Below, in pieces: positions 1-7,803 of a stretch of 13,761 bases of DNA. The position numbers and the translations under genes were made by a program. The notes beneath the pieces were generated by a model. That model was not told the origin of the DNA and did no database searches. It saw nothing but the letters and a program-made list of their open reading frames with translations. Position 1 is the stretch's first letter. Every line of letters begins with the position of its first letter. Source of the stretch: an uncultured Planctomycetia bacterium (GTDB lineage Bacteria > Planctomycetota > UBA1135 > GCA-002686595). Location of the stretch: the NCBI GenBank assembly GCA_937952135.1, contig CALFYL010000189.1, positions 1 through 13,761 on the forward strand, in the 5' to 3' direction.

Positions 1-7
1 GGCCCGA

Positions 8-1129
8 CTACTTCTGGCCCGACTCTTTTTGCCCGAGCGACTTCGCCTTGCGCGCTTCGAGCTCGCGCTTGAACTCCGCGAGGCGCTGCACGATCTCCGT
101 CTCCCAGCCCGTGCCCTTGGCGCGCACGGCGGCCATTTCCTGCAGCTCGATGGCGCGCTCGAATTCGCCGAGCTTGAAGTGCACGAGCGCGAGCGTGTCG
201 AGGATCGCCGGGTTCTTCGACTCGCTCAGCTCGTTCGCGCGCTTCGCCACGCGCAACGCCAAGGCGAGGTCGGACGGCATGCTCCGCGGCGCCTTGGGAT
301 CGACGATCGCCCACGCCACGAGGTTGAGCGCGATCGGAGCGTCCTTGATCAGGCCGTCGACGATGCGGTGCGCGTACGGATAGGCCTGGTCGTCGCGGCC
401 GAGGTTGAACAGCACCCACACGCGGTAGGCGGCGACTTCAGCCTCGGAGGGCGGGTGGAAGACCTGGAGGGCGTCGATTTCGAGCAACGCCTCCTTCCAG
501 CGCGGCCCCTTCGCCCCGAACAGCAGATCCTGAACCCTTCCGAGCCGGCGGCGCACTTCGACGCGCTGGCGGTGCGCAGCGCGGGCCCGCTCGAGGTCCC
601 ACTCGCCGGCGACGATCTGTTCCAGCGGCCCGGCGGCCTCCAACGGGTTGCCGATCCAGGCCACGCGGCCCGCCGAGTCGACGATGAAGGTCGTCGGCAG
701 CAGTTTCTCTTCCGCGGCGCGCAGCCAGGCGCGCGCCATGGCGCCCTGCTCGGGGCGCGCGTCGGGGAGCACGTAGTCGAGCGCCACCGAGTAGTTGATC
801 TGCGCGCCGAGCTCCGCGACGTACGGCGCGACGTCCGAGCGCTTGTCCTCCCACACCGCGACGCCGAGCACGCGAACTCCGCGGGTCGCGAAGCGCTCCT
901 GCAGCGCGCTGAGCTCGGGGATCGAGCGCCGGCACGGCACGCACCACGTCGCCCAGAAGTCGACGACGTACGTCGAGCCGCGCTGAAACTCCGCCACGGG
1001 CTCGCCCTTGAGCCAGTCGCCGAGCGTGAGGCGCGGCGCCGGGTCCCCCACTCCGAGGAGCTGCGCCGCAGCGCCGGTGCACAGCGCGAGCGAAGCTGCG
1101 GCGGCGGAAATCAGGGATCGCAATCGCAT
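8..1129 (-). CDS. Exported TlpA-like thioredoxin-fold protein with C-terminal TPR-like region
   Basis: Predicted periplasmic thiol-disulfide oxidoreductase, 373 aa. Residues 1-22 form a Sec signal peptide (MRLRSLIS, then an Ala/Leu-rich core) with an AAA|Q cleavage site. The thioredoxin-like domain spans about 28-170. It has the redox motif WCVPC (Cys63 and Cys66) after the strand YVVDFWAT, and the cis-proline motif LPTTFIVD (Pro145). This is the TlpA/ResA/AhpC-TSA layout. Residues from about 190 on are helical, with TPR-like pairs, clearest at NPAILDTLALVHFKLGEFER. The frame stays open 26 codons upstream of the chosen ATG, but that stretch is Arg/Pro-rich and would bury the signal peptide, so I chose the internal ATG. 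No clear Shine-Dalgarno precedes it. It lies 156 nt downstream of the M20 gene on the same strand; that gap shows no convincing promoter. The partner protein is unknown. The stop codon is within the window, so the gene is complete. Confidence 0.9.
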   Translation of the reverse strand: MRLRSLISAAAASLALCTGAAAQLLGVGDPAPRLTLGDWLKGEPVAEFQRGSTYVVDFWATWCVPCRRSIPELSALQERFATRGVRVLGVAVWEDKRSDVAPYVAELGAQINYSVALDYVLPDARPEQGAMARAWLRAAEEKLLPTTFIVDSAGRVAWIGNPLEAAGPLEQIVAGEWDLERARAAHRQRVEVRRRLGRVQDLLFGAKGPRWKEALLEIDALQVFHPPSEAEVAAYRVWVLFNLGRDDQAYPYAHRIVDGLIKDAPIALNLVAWAIVDPKAPRSMPSDLALALRVAKRANELSESKNPAILDTLALVHFKLGEFERAIELQEMAAVRAKGTGWETEIVQRLAEFKRELEARKAKSLGQKESGQK

Positions 1130-1285
1130 GCCAGGGGGACGGGCCTTCGAATCGAATGCGCGGATCGGATGTGGGGATCGGGTGGGGCGCGGCGCGCGCG
1201 CGAACACCTTCTCTGGAGCCTACTTCAAGCCCTCGATCGGCGCTCACGCCAGGGCGAATCCAGGAGGTTCGAAATGTGTGTCGCC

Positions 1286-2767
1286 CTACGCACGCGCGCG
1301 TGCCGCGTGAGCGTGGAGCACGCCCGCGACCGAGCCGGTCAGGCGCTTGCCGGTCGGAATGTGCAGGAACTCGTTCGGGCCGTGCGCGTTCGAACCCGGC
1401 CCGAGCAGGCCGGTGATGAGGAACTGCGCCGCGGGGAACTTCGCGCCGAGCATGCCCATGAACGGAATCGAGCCGCCTTCGCCGTTGTAGACCGCCGGCT
1501 TGCCGAAGAAGTCGCGCGAAGCCGCGTCGACCGCTCCCTCGAGCCACGACGCCATCGCCGGTGCGTTCCAGCCGCTGCCCGCCTTCTCGTACTGGAAGCT
1601 CACCCGCGCGCCGTAGGGCGGGTTCGCCTCGAGCAGCGCCTTCAGCCGTCTCGCCGCGCCCTCGGCGTCCATCGTGGGCGGCACGCGCAGCGAGAGGCGC
1701 GCGACCGTCTTCGGGCGCAGCACGTTGCCGGCGCTCGCCGTGGGCGGGATTCCGTCCATTCCGACGATCGAAAGCGCCGGACGCCAGGTGCGGTTGAGCA
1801 CCAGCTCCACCAGATCGTCGCTCATCGGCTCCATGCCCTCGACGAACGGGAACTTGCTGTAGATCTCCGCGTCGAGCACTCCGGCGACCACCTTGGCCTG
1901 CGCGAGACGGTCGGCGGGAACCTCGACGTGGAACTCCTTCGCGACGACGCCGGTGCTGGGATCGTCGACGCGCGACAGCAGTTGGCGCAGGATGCGGAAG
2001 CTCGAGGCCACCACGCCGCTCGCGTCACCCGAGTGCACGCCCTCGGTCAGCACTTCGACCGACAGGTCGCCGCCGACCAGGCCGCGCAGCGAGGTGGTCC
2101 CCCACAGTTGCTCGTAGTTGCCGCAACCCGAGTCGAGGCACACGACGAGGCTCGGCGTGCCGATGCGAGGCGCGAGGTGCTCGACGTAGGCCGGCAGGTC
2201 GAAGCTGCCGCTTTCCTCGCACGCTTCGATCAGCACCACGCAGCGGGCGCGCCGGGCGCCTTGGCGCTCGAGCGCTTCGATCGCGGTGAGCGAACCGAAG
2301 GCCGCGTAGCCGTCGTCGGCGCCGCCGCGGCCGAAGAGCTTGTCGTCGCGGAGCACCGGGGTCCACGGGCCGAGCCCCTCGCTCCAACCGGTCATCTCCG
2401 GTTGCTTGTCGAGGTGCCCGTACAAGAGCACCGTGTCGTCGCAGTCGCGCCCGGGGATCTCCATGAAGATCACCGGGGTGCGCTCCTCGCCCTTCTCGTT
2501 CTTCAGCCGCACGACCTCGAGCTTGAGCCCGTCGATCGGGCGCGCGCGGCACCAGGCGGCGATCAAGTCGACCGCGCGGTCCATGTGACCGTTGCGCTTC
2601 CAGTCGCGGTCGAAGGACGGCGACTTGTTGGGGATCTTCACGTACTCGACGAGCGCCGGCACGATCGAGCGATCCCAGGTCTCGTCGATGAACTTGCGCG
2701 CGGTGGCGACGTCGAGGCGGGACGCGGCGGAAGGAGAGTTCTTGCTCGAAGTGGGCGTGGGGTTCAT
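1286..2767 (-). CDS. M20-family zinc metallopeptidase (dipeptidase-like)
   Basis: A 493-aa metallopeptidase of the M20/M25/M40 family, expected to hydrolyse dipeptides or related amide bonds using two metal ions. The family ligands are visible in order: GHLDKQP (His118, Asp120), GRGGADDGY (bridging Asp151 or Asp152), EACEESGS (Glu184 as general base, Glu185 as ligand), LDSG (Asp212) and, near the C-terminus, HGPNEF (His462). The lid/dimerisation domain lies between about 235 and 380 and carries VHSGDASG (His245). Length is typical of the larger carnosinase/CNDP-like members. There is no signal peptide, so it is probably cytoplasmic. I chose the ATG at MNPTP; an in-frame GTG eight codons upstream (MESILHGA) is the alternative. 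That choice decides whether the hairpin just upstream is leader or coding sequence. Substrate cannot be told from sequence. It lies 116 nt downstream of the DUF4126 gene on the same strand. Confidence 0.93.
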   Translation of the reverse strand: MNPTPTSSKNSPSAASRLDVATARKFIDETWDRSIVPALVEYVKIPNKSPSFDRDWKRNGHMDRAVDLIAAWCRARPIDGLKLEVVRLKNEKGEERTPVIFMEIPGRDCDDTVLLYGHLDKQPEMTGWSEGLGPWTPVLRDDKLFGRGGADDGYAAFGSLTAIEALERQGARRARCVVLIEACEESGSFDLPAYVEHLAPRIGTPSLVVCLDSGCGNYEQLWGTTSLRGLVGGDLSVEVLTEGVHSGDASGVVASSFRILRQLLSRVDDPSTGVVAKEFHVEVPADRLAQAKVVAGVLDAEIYSKFPFVEGMEPMSDDLVELVLNRTWRPALSIVGMDGIPPTASAGNVLRPKTVARLSLRVPPTMDAEGAARRLKALLEANPPYGARVSFQYEKAGSGWNAPAMASWLEGAVDAASRDFFGKPAVYNGEGGSIPFMGMLGAKFPAAQFLITGLLGPGSNAHGPNEFLHIPTGKRLTGSVAGVLHAHAARARA

Positions 2768-2768
2768 G

Positions 2769-2796
2769 GCGCCGTGGAGGATACTCTCCACGGCGC
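2769..2796 (-). promoter_or_regulatory. Perfect 11-bp hairpin abutting the M20 start codon
   Basis: Arms 2769-2779 and 2786-2796 are exact reverse complements (GCGCCGTGGAG against CTCCACGGCGC) around a 6-nt loop. On the transcribed strand the hairpin ends 1 nt before the ATG, and its 5' arm holds the only SD-like GGAG nearby. It could hide the initiation region or mark the end of the DUF4126 transcript. No T-tract follows, so a classic intrinsic terminator is unlikely. A 14-bp perfect palindrome (GCGAGCGCGCTCGC, 2811-2824) lies in the same gap. Confidence 0.5.
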
Positions 2797-2883
2797 GTCC
2801 GGACTGCTAGGCGAGCGCGCTCGCACGCACGTTTTCCGCGCTCGTGCGCGCGCACAGGAGCGCGGCGCGGTTCGCGTCGCTCC

Positions 2884-3480
2884 TCAAACCGCGCCGGCGT
2901 GCGCCGAGCGCCTGCGGCGCGAGCGGACCCAGAATCCGGCGGGCAGCGCGATGCCGACGAGCACCACCGGCAGCGCGAGCGGCAGGACCGCGGCCGTGCT
3001 CGCCACGGCGGCGGATGCGGCGACTTCGGCGCTCGACAGGATCGGATTGCCCGCACCGGCCGTTCCGGCGGTCGACATCGCGCGCAGCGCCACGGTCGGA
3101 AGTTGGACCAAGGCGGCCGCTCCGCCGCCGGCGATCGTCGCCGTGCTCCAGCGCAACCACGGATCGACGTCGACCATCACGGCGGCCGCGACGACGATGC
3201 CGGCGACCACCGCCGCGGGCGTGGCGACCGCGTCGAGCGTGTTGTCGAGCCACGGCACGTAGTAGGCGCCGATCTCGAGCGCGGTGGCGATCGCGACGCA
3301 CACGAGCGCGGGTGTGCTGGCGATCCAGGCGAAGCCCGGTGAGAGCTCCAGCATCTCCGCGCGCGCGGCGAGCGCGAGGACGAGCAGCGGCACGAACACG
3401 CGGAAGCCGCACGCTGCGGCGAGTCCGATGGCCATGATCGCGCTGAGCAGGATCGCGAACACTTCGGGGTCGATGGACAT
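2884..3480 (-). CDS. DUF4126 family integral membrane protein
   Basis: A 198-aa polytopic membrane protein. Hydrophobic segments are at about 6-39 (interrupted near CGFRVFVPLL), 54-75, 86-105, 112-134 and 151-182, and it ends in a basic tail (RSRRRR). The motifs ACGFRVFVP (23-31), VPWLDNTLD (75-83) and AGNPILS (143-149) match the DUF4126 pattern as I remember it: a Gly-Arg pair in the first helix, a PxxD after the second helix and a GNP loop. The biochemical role of the family is unknown. The ATG is well supported by AGAGGAG six nt upstream; the in-frame extension beyond it is low-complexity Arg/Ser sequence and probably not translated. It is first in a minus-strand run leading to the M20 and TlpA-like genes, and it is divergent from the large lipoprotein gene at 3836. 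Confidence 0.85.
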   Translation of the reverse strand: MSIDPEVFAILLSAIMAIGLAAACGFRVFVPLLVLALAARAEMLELSPGFAWIASTPALVCVAIATALEIGAYYVPWLDNTLDAVATPAAVVAGIVVAAAVMVDVDPWLRWSTATIAGGGAAALVQLPTVALRAMSTAGTAGAGNPILSSAEVAASAAVASTAAVLPLALPVVLVGIALPAGFWVRSRRRRSAHAGAV

Positions 3481-3486
3481 GGAAGA

Positions 3487-3493
3487 CTCCTCT
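3487..3493 (-). promoter_or_regulatory. Ribosome binding site of the DUF4126 gene
   Basis: On the minus strand AGAGGAG stands 6 nt before the ATG at 3480. This near-perfect Shine-Dalgarno fixes that start against the longer upstream open frame. Confidence 0.8.
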
Positions 3494-3787
3494 CGGGCCA
3501 GGGGCGGCGCCGCTCGACGCGCTCGAAGGCGGCCAGCAGCCAGTTGCGCGGCGCTTCGCGCGGGGCGACACACAGCGGATCGGCGACTGCGGTGTGCGAA
3601 GCGCCGAGCCGGAGTGCGTATGAAGCCCACCGAGGCGCGCGTTACCCCCCGCGGGCGCGACCGAACGCGGCTCTTCGAAAGTTCTTCGCTTCGTGCGCTT
3701 CGGCGTCGCAGGCGCGCAACACGTTTTTGCCCCGCGGACTCCAGCGCTCGGGAGCGCGCGCTCGACACGACCCCTGGGAAGAAGTTC

Positions 3788-3809
3788 AGCCCGCTTGGAG
3801 AAGCGGGTT
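3788..3809 (+). promoter_or_regulatory. Leader hairpin before the large lipoprotein gene
   Basis: CCCGCTT (3790-3796) and AAGCGGG (3801-3807) pair perfectly around the loop GGAG, and a G-T and an A-T pair extend the stem to 9 bp. It lies 26 nt before the ATG and 12 nt before the Shine-Dalgarno. The loop contains an SD-like GGAG. It could affect translation or mRNA stability; no function is proven. Confidence 0.4.
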
Positions 3810-3821
3810 CACAAGGAAGCC

Positions 3822-3827
3822 AGGGAG
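3822..3827 (+). promoter_or_regulatory. Ribosome binding site of the large lipoprotein gene
   Basis: AGGGAG lies 8 nt before the ATG at 3836. It supports that start, which also places a lipoprotein signal at the very N-terminus. Confidence 0.75.
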
Positions 3828-3835
3828 TCATTGCC

Positions 3836-6373
3836 ATGAGGGGTCAAAGGTCTATTTCCGTGGAAACACGCCGCTTTCGGCCGCGCGCCGCGCTGTGGGG
3901 CGCCGCCGCGGTCCTGCTGATCGCCGCCGGTTGCGCGCCATCGAGCGGGCCGGCGAATTCCGCCGCATCCGGGGAGACTGGCGGAGGTCTGTTCGACTCC
4001 GAGCCGGGCACGTCCGGCGCGCCGACGCCCGGCGGTCCGGTCGTCGCGCGCATCGAGTTGCCCGCGCCGCCGACGAGCTCCGACGCGTTCGTCGTTCGCG
4101 CGACCGTTCCGGTGCCGAAGGGCACGTTCCCGCGCGCCGACGGGAAGTTTCCGTTCTCGATCCGCAATACGAACGGCATGTGCGCGCCGACGCAGGTCGA
4201 GATCGTCTCGCGCTATCCGCTCGATGCGGACGGCGCCGATGTGGTCGAAGTTCTCGCGCGCGTCGACCGGCCGGCGGGCGTCGCCGCGGGTCAGACGATC
4301 GGGTACGACGTGGTCGAGCACGTGCACGCCAAGAAGGCGCTGCCCACGCGCAAGGCCGTGATGCAGGCGATCGTGACGCCTGGGACCGTGAAGCTGATCT
4401 CCGAGGACGTCTTCGGACATCGCTACGCGCTCGACCTCTTCTCGGGGATGCGCAGCCAGACGGGCAACGTCAAGGTGCTGCGCGCCGGTCAGGCGGCGGT
4501 GCAGATGCGCAACTACGGCACGATGGCGCCGCTCACGTCGCAAATCGGTGCGCCGAACGGCGCGCTGCCGCACTTCTTCGGCGTGCACACGTACCTCACG
4601 ACGTGGGCCAACGAAGAGTTCATGTCGCTCGACATCCGCGTGAACAACGGTCCCAGCGGCTTCGACAAGGCGCCGGCGGCGATCCAGGACGACCCGCTCG
4701 GCGACGTGTACTTCAAGCGCATCTCGATCGAGATCCCGCAGGGCTGGCAGGTGCTGTTCGACTTGAACGATCCTGCGCTCGGCGCCGCGGTGACAGCGAA
4801 CGGACGCGTGACCTACGACATCGTCAAGCCGAACGCCGACGGTTCCATGCACCTCATGCCGGCGCAGGCGATGTTCCACCGCCGCATGGTGCTGACGCGC
4901 AATTCGGTCACCGCCAAGGCGCGCGCCGTGCTCGACCAGACCACGCTCGCGTTCTGCGCGAGCGGCGATTCGCCCGACACGGGGCTGCAGCTCTACTCGT
5001 GGTGGAATCCCTCGACGGCGCGCTACTACCCGCAGAAGTTCCCGCTGCCGAAGATGGCCGCGATCGGGCTGCAGGCGAGCGGCGAGTTGTGGAACCGCTA
5101 CTCGACGACGCTCGGCCACCTCACGAACGGCACGTCCGCCTCGCACCCCTACGACTCGCCCCGGCTCGGCTGGGCTCATCCGTGGGGCGGCGGCTACGGC
5201 GGCATGACCGGCGGCACCGAGATCTGGTTCTACGACGGCTTCAAGGTCGCGGAGACGCAGTCGCAGTACGGCTACCGCGCGCTCGAGATGAAGTACCGCA
5301 TGTACGCCGACCGCATGCCGCAGCTCTTGTACGACCGCAGCGGCGAGCACACCAAGGTCGAGCAGTGGACCGTTCAGGGCGTGAACTACCCGTACGTGCC
5401 CATGAACTACTTCCAGGGCTTGATGGGCAACGGCAACGATCCCTTCGGCTACTCGAACACGCCTGCGTACCAGCGCAACCACGTCGCGGCGCAAGGGCTG
5501 AAGCCGAGCTACGAGGGCGCGCTGAAGAACTACAAGCCGATCGACTTCCAGCACTACACGCGCTTCATCCAGTCGCCGATGGCGCTGTCGTGGATCGGCA
5601 ATGACGCGCTGGCCAAGGACGACCTGCGCATGTGCGCGGAGATCTTCCGCCTGTCGTACCACGAGCACTACTCGTCGGCGTCGGGGTACGTGATCGGTTC
5701 GGGCATGCTCGCCGACATCCAGCAGGTGGCCGGCATGCCGGGCTACGGCTTCTCGTTCGGGCGCGGCGAATCGTGGGGCATGATGAGCGCGATCGCGGCG
5801 TACGGACTGTCGGATCCGAGCTGGCGCGCGCGCTGGGTCACGTGGTTCAACAAGGCCGCGGACACGATCTCCGCCGGTCAGTCGACGTGCAACGGGATCA
5901 TCCAGCGCACGACGAACAACAAGATCCTGAGCGGCCAGTACCAGGCGCGTCAGTCGATCGAGCAGGCGATCACGGAGAACATGCTCTGGTCGCTCAAGGA
6001 GTCGGTGTTCCGCGACCGCGATCCGGCGCGCTTCGCGCAGACCGAACAGACGCTGCTGAACTCGCTGTACGCGATGATCGGCACGCTCGCCTGGCGCCCG
6101 GGCAACGGCCCGTCGTCGCACCTCGCGGTGGCGCCGCTCGGCGGCACGACGACGCCCTACTGCTCGACGCTCCCGGCGCCGAACGCCGCCACGGGCATCG
6201 ACGCGTACCAGACCCCGTGCAGCTTCGCGTACGGCTACGCGATGACGGGCGACTCGACCTTCCTCACGAAGGCGTGCGAGATGTACGGGAACTCGAACCT
6301 CGTCGCGGCCCTCGCGGGTCTGTACCTGTCGAACGCCGAAGCGCGGGCCGCGCTCATCGCGGTTCTGCAGTGA
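3836..6373 (+). CDS. Large lipoprotein, paralog A; possible carbohydrate-active (lyase-like) enzyme
   Basis: An 845-aa exported lipoprotein. Residues 1-33 form a type II signal peptide with lipobox LIAAGC (Cys33), followed by a Ser/Gly/Pro-rich linker to about 70. No Asp follows the Cys, so outer-membrane placement is likely. The N-terminal beta domain (about 72-175) has VPVPKGTFPRADGKFPF and a YPLDADGADVVEV strand pair. A second beta-rich region runs to about 380. Next come YSWWNPSTARYYPQ (387-400) and RLGWAHPWG (443-451) with YGGMTGGTE. The helical C-terminal half contains GFSFGRGESW (638-647) and RQSIEQAITEN (705-715). This layout recalls PcRGLX/YetA-like proteins (RIFT barrel, beta sandwich, alpha/alpha toroid), known from rhamnogalacturonan lyase relatives, but I could not confirm the family. 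It is clearly homologous to the gene at 7921. Cys374, Cys685 and Cys776 are conserved between the two. A hypothetical exported protein of another fold remains possible. Confidence 0.85.
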   Translation: MRGQRSISVETRRFRPRAALWGAAAVLLIAAGCAPSSGPANSAASGETGGGLFDSEPGTSGAPTPGGPVVARIELPAPPTSSDAFVVRATVPVPKGTFPRADGKFPFSIRNTNGMCAPTQVEIVSRYPLDADGADVVEVLARVDRPAGVAAGQTIGYDVVEHVHAKKALPTRKAVMQAIVTPGTVKLISEDVFGHRYALDLFSGMRSQTGNVKVLRAGQAAVQMRNYGTMAPLTSQIGAPNGALPHFFGVHTYLTTWANEEFMSLDIRVNNGPSGFDKAPAAIQDDPLGDVYFKRISIEIPQGWQVLFDLNDPALGAAVTANGRVTYDIVKPNADGSMHLMPAQAMFHRRMVLTRNSVTAKARAVLDQTTLAFCASGDSPDTGLQLYSWWNPSTARYYPQKFPLPKMAAIGLQASGELWNRYSTTLGHLTNGTSASHPYDSPRLGWAHPWGGGYGGMTGGTEIWFYDGFKVAETQSQYGYRALEMKYRMYADRMPQLLYDRSGEHTKVEQWTVQGVNYPYVPMNYFQGLMGNGNDPFGYSNTPAYQRNHVAAQGLKPSYEGALKNYKPIDFQHYTRFIQSPMALSWIGNDALAKDDLRMCAEIFRLSYHEHYSSASGYVIGSGMLADIQQVAGMPGYGFSFGRGESWGMMSAIAAYGLSDPSWRARWVTWFNKAADTISAGQSTCNGIIQRTTNNKILSGQYQARQSIEQAITENMLWSLKESVFRDRDPARFAQTEQTLLNSLYAMIGTLAWRPGNGPSSHLAVAPLGGTTTPYCSTLPAPNAATGIDAYQTPCSFAYGYAMTGDSTFLTKACEMYGNSNLVAALAGLYLSNAEARAALIAVLQ

Positions 6374-6409
6374 CGAGCCGTGAACACGCAGGGATAGGGT
6401 GAAGCGTAG

Positions 6410-6436
6410 GAGCGCCGGACTGCGAGTTCGGCGCTC
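6410..6436 (+). terminator. Hairpin downstream of paralog A
   Basis: Arms 6410-6420 and 6426-6436 form an 11-bp stem with one G-T wobble and a 5-nt loop (TGCGA), 36 nt past the stop codon. No T-run follows directly, so it may be an RNA 3'-end stabiliser working with the stronger hairpin at 6458. Confidence 0.4.
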
Positions 6437-6457
6437 GAACAGGTGGGCTTTCGTCAC

Positions 6458-6488
6458 AGCGGGGCGGCGCGTTCGGCGTCGCCCCGCT
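6458..6488 (+). terminator. Probable intrinsic terminator between convergent genes
   Basis: Arms 6458-6470 and 6476-6488 form a 13-bp, GC-rich stem (one G-T wobble) with loop GTTCG. On the plus strand a T-rich stretch (TTCTGTTCGT) starts at the base of the stem. It sits between the stop of paralog A and the convergent SGNH-like gene. It may work in both directions, but the T-rich side favours the plus strand. Confidence 0.65.
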
Positions 6489-6517
6489 TCTGTTCGTGAA
6501 GCGAGTTCGAGAGGGCG

Positions 6518-7501
6518 TCAGCGCATGCGCTGGCGCAGCGCGGCGTGCACGGTGCTCGCGACGCGCTGCGCGACCGCTGCCTCCGCCTCGCGCGGGTCCG
6601 CGGTGTCCGACGTCGGGCCGCCGGCGCGTCGCGCGTCGACGAACACCGCCTCGGACTGCTCCGCGATGCGCACGAGCTCGTCCACCAAGGCGTCGTACAG
6701 CACGCGCGCCGCGTGCGGACCGTCGAGCGCCAGAGCGTTCGAACCCGGCGCGACGTCGCGCCCCGGCCAAGGGGGCGCGACCAGAAGGACGTACGAGCGG
6801 CGCGTCCACGCGAGCTCCGCCAGCTTGGCCACGCGCACGCTGAAGTGGAGCTGCGTCCGCGCGCGGAGCTCGGCGAAGCGATCGCGCGACACGGCTTCGA
6901 GCTCGTCCAGGCGGCTCTGCGTGGAGCGCGGCGCGGCGCTCACGAACACCTTCGAGAGCGCTGTTCGCTCCCACCACGCGGGCGCCTCGGGCGGTTCGAG
7001 CGCGCGAAGCGCGTCCTCCACGCCGAGGGAGACCACGAGCCACGTGGGCTGGAAGTCGAGCAGCCGAGCCTCGACGAGCTCGAGCGCGCGCGCGGAGTCG
7101 GCGTCGCTTTCGGCGCCGTTGACGACCTGCACGCGCGACGCGAGACCGTCGCGTGCGAACAGGCCTTCGAGCAGACGCGGCCAGGTGTGCTCTTCGGGCG
7201 CCGCGCGGCCGTAGGCCGAATCGTCGCCGACGACGATCACGCGGACTCCGTTCGGATCGCGCTCGCGGTCGAAGTCCGGACCGCGGTAGGCGCGGATTCC
7301 GAAACGGCTCTCGGACTCCTCCCACGCGGTCCCCGAACTCCAGCGCAGCGCGGCTTCGAGGCCGCCGAGGGCGAGGAGCAGGACCACGAGCGCGAGTCCC
7401 GAGCCCACGCTCACCTTGCGCAGCGCGGAGCTCACGCGCGGGTCGTTCTCCGATCCCTCGAACTGGCGGAACCGTTCCTCATCCGCGCGGCATCCTGCCA
7501 T
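6518..7501 (-). CDS. Membrane-anchored SGNH/GDSL-like protein with degenerate catalytic motifs
   Basis: A 327-aa protein with a short cytoplasmic N-terminus, one membrane segment (about 34-52, GLALVVLLLALGGLEAAL) and an SGNH-hydrolase-like domain outside. The fold is suggested by VRVIVVGDDSAYG (87-98) followed by EEHTWPRLLE, which resembles the GDS block; by VQVVNGAESDAD and a helix ending RLLDFQPTWLVVSLGVED (block II to III); and by a late VFVDARR strand (block V). The catalytic residues do not match. Asp94 occupies the usual Ser position (Ser95 is next door), Glu162 replaces Asn in the GxND motif, and no His follows Asp289 in the DxxH position. It may be a binding or scaffold relative of cell-wall or polysaccharide esterases, or a divergent enzyme. 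It lies between the two large paralogs on the opposite strand. Only a weak SD-like sequence precedes the ATG. Confidence 0.8.
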   Translation of the reverse strand: MAGCRADEERFRQFEGSENDPRVSSALRKVSVGSGLALVVLLLALGGLEAALRWSSGTAWEESESRFGIRAYRGPDFDRERDPNGVRVIVVGDDSAYGRAAPEEHTWPRLLEGLFARDGLASRVQVVNGAESDADSARALELVEARLLDFQPTWLVVSLGVEDALRALEPPEAPAWWERTALSKVFVSAAPRSTQSRLDELEAVSRDRFAELRARTQLHFSVRVAKLAELAWTRRSYVLLVAPPWPGRDVAPGSNALALDGPHAARVLYDALVDELVRIAEQSEAVFVDARRAGGPTSDTADPREAEAAVAQRVASTVHAALRQRMR

Positions 7502-7803
7502 TTGCAGGCTCGTTCGGGCGCCGCTCCGTGGCGGGCCAACAATTCCGTCATTGGTTTGCGGGGGCGGTACCCGAACTCCACCTGCTGGTTATCCTGTCCC
7601 CCCCGCGGGATCCCGGCGGAAGTCACGGCGTGGAGAGCGCGCGTACTTCCCGGGGTTTCGTCCGGTCCCGGCCACTTAGCGCACCCGCGCGTGTCGGGGC
7701 CATTCCGCGGGATGAGCGTGCCATGGGTTGCGTCGAGCCTGACGAGGCAACGCGTGGACGAGGGTCGAACGGGCGTCCGCGCAGGTGTGCCTGCGGGGCG
7801 GCT

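Larger units (their letters stand above)
3481..3835. other. Divergent intergenic region between DUF4126 and large lipoprotein genes
   Basis: These 355 nt separate two genes transcribed away from each other, so at least one promoter in each direction is expected. I could not identify a convincing -35/-10 pair on either strand. The supported elements are the two ribosome binding sites and one hairpin, listed separately. The open frames crossing it are Arg-rich and look like high-GC artefacts. Confidence 0.6.

Noticed and set aside
1130..1285. Repeated GGATCGG-like words in the gap before the TlpA-like gene as a possible operator
   Set aside because: The copies are short, irregular and in G-rich sequence; no dyad or promoter accompanies them.
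29..3262. Very long plus-strand open frame (1077 codons) opposite the TlpA-like, M20 and DUF4126 genes
   Set aside because: Its translation is Arg/Ala/His-rich with no recognisable domain, and it runs antisense to three well-supported genes. This is typical of high-GC DNA, where stops are rare in other frames.
1272..3574. Shared 12-mer GGGCGACACACA (minus strand at 1272-1283, plus strand at 3563-3574) as a possible regulatory motif
   Set aside because: Several shared 12-mers are expected by chance in a window of this size and skewed composition, and the two sites do not hold equivalent positions relative to genes.
3809..6457. Minus-strand open frame of 882 codons opposite paralog A
   Set aside because: Low-complexity Arg/Val/His composition with no motif or ribosome binding site, while the opposite strand encodes a protein with a clear paralog.
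7541..7594. Possible promoter (TTGGTT ... TTATCC) before paralog B
   Set aside because: The spacing between the two boxes is about twice the normal length and neither box matches well.
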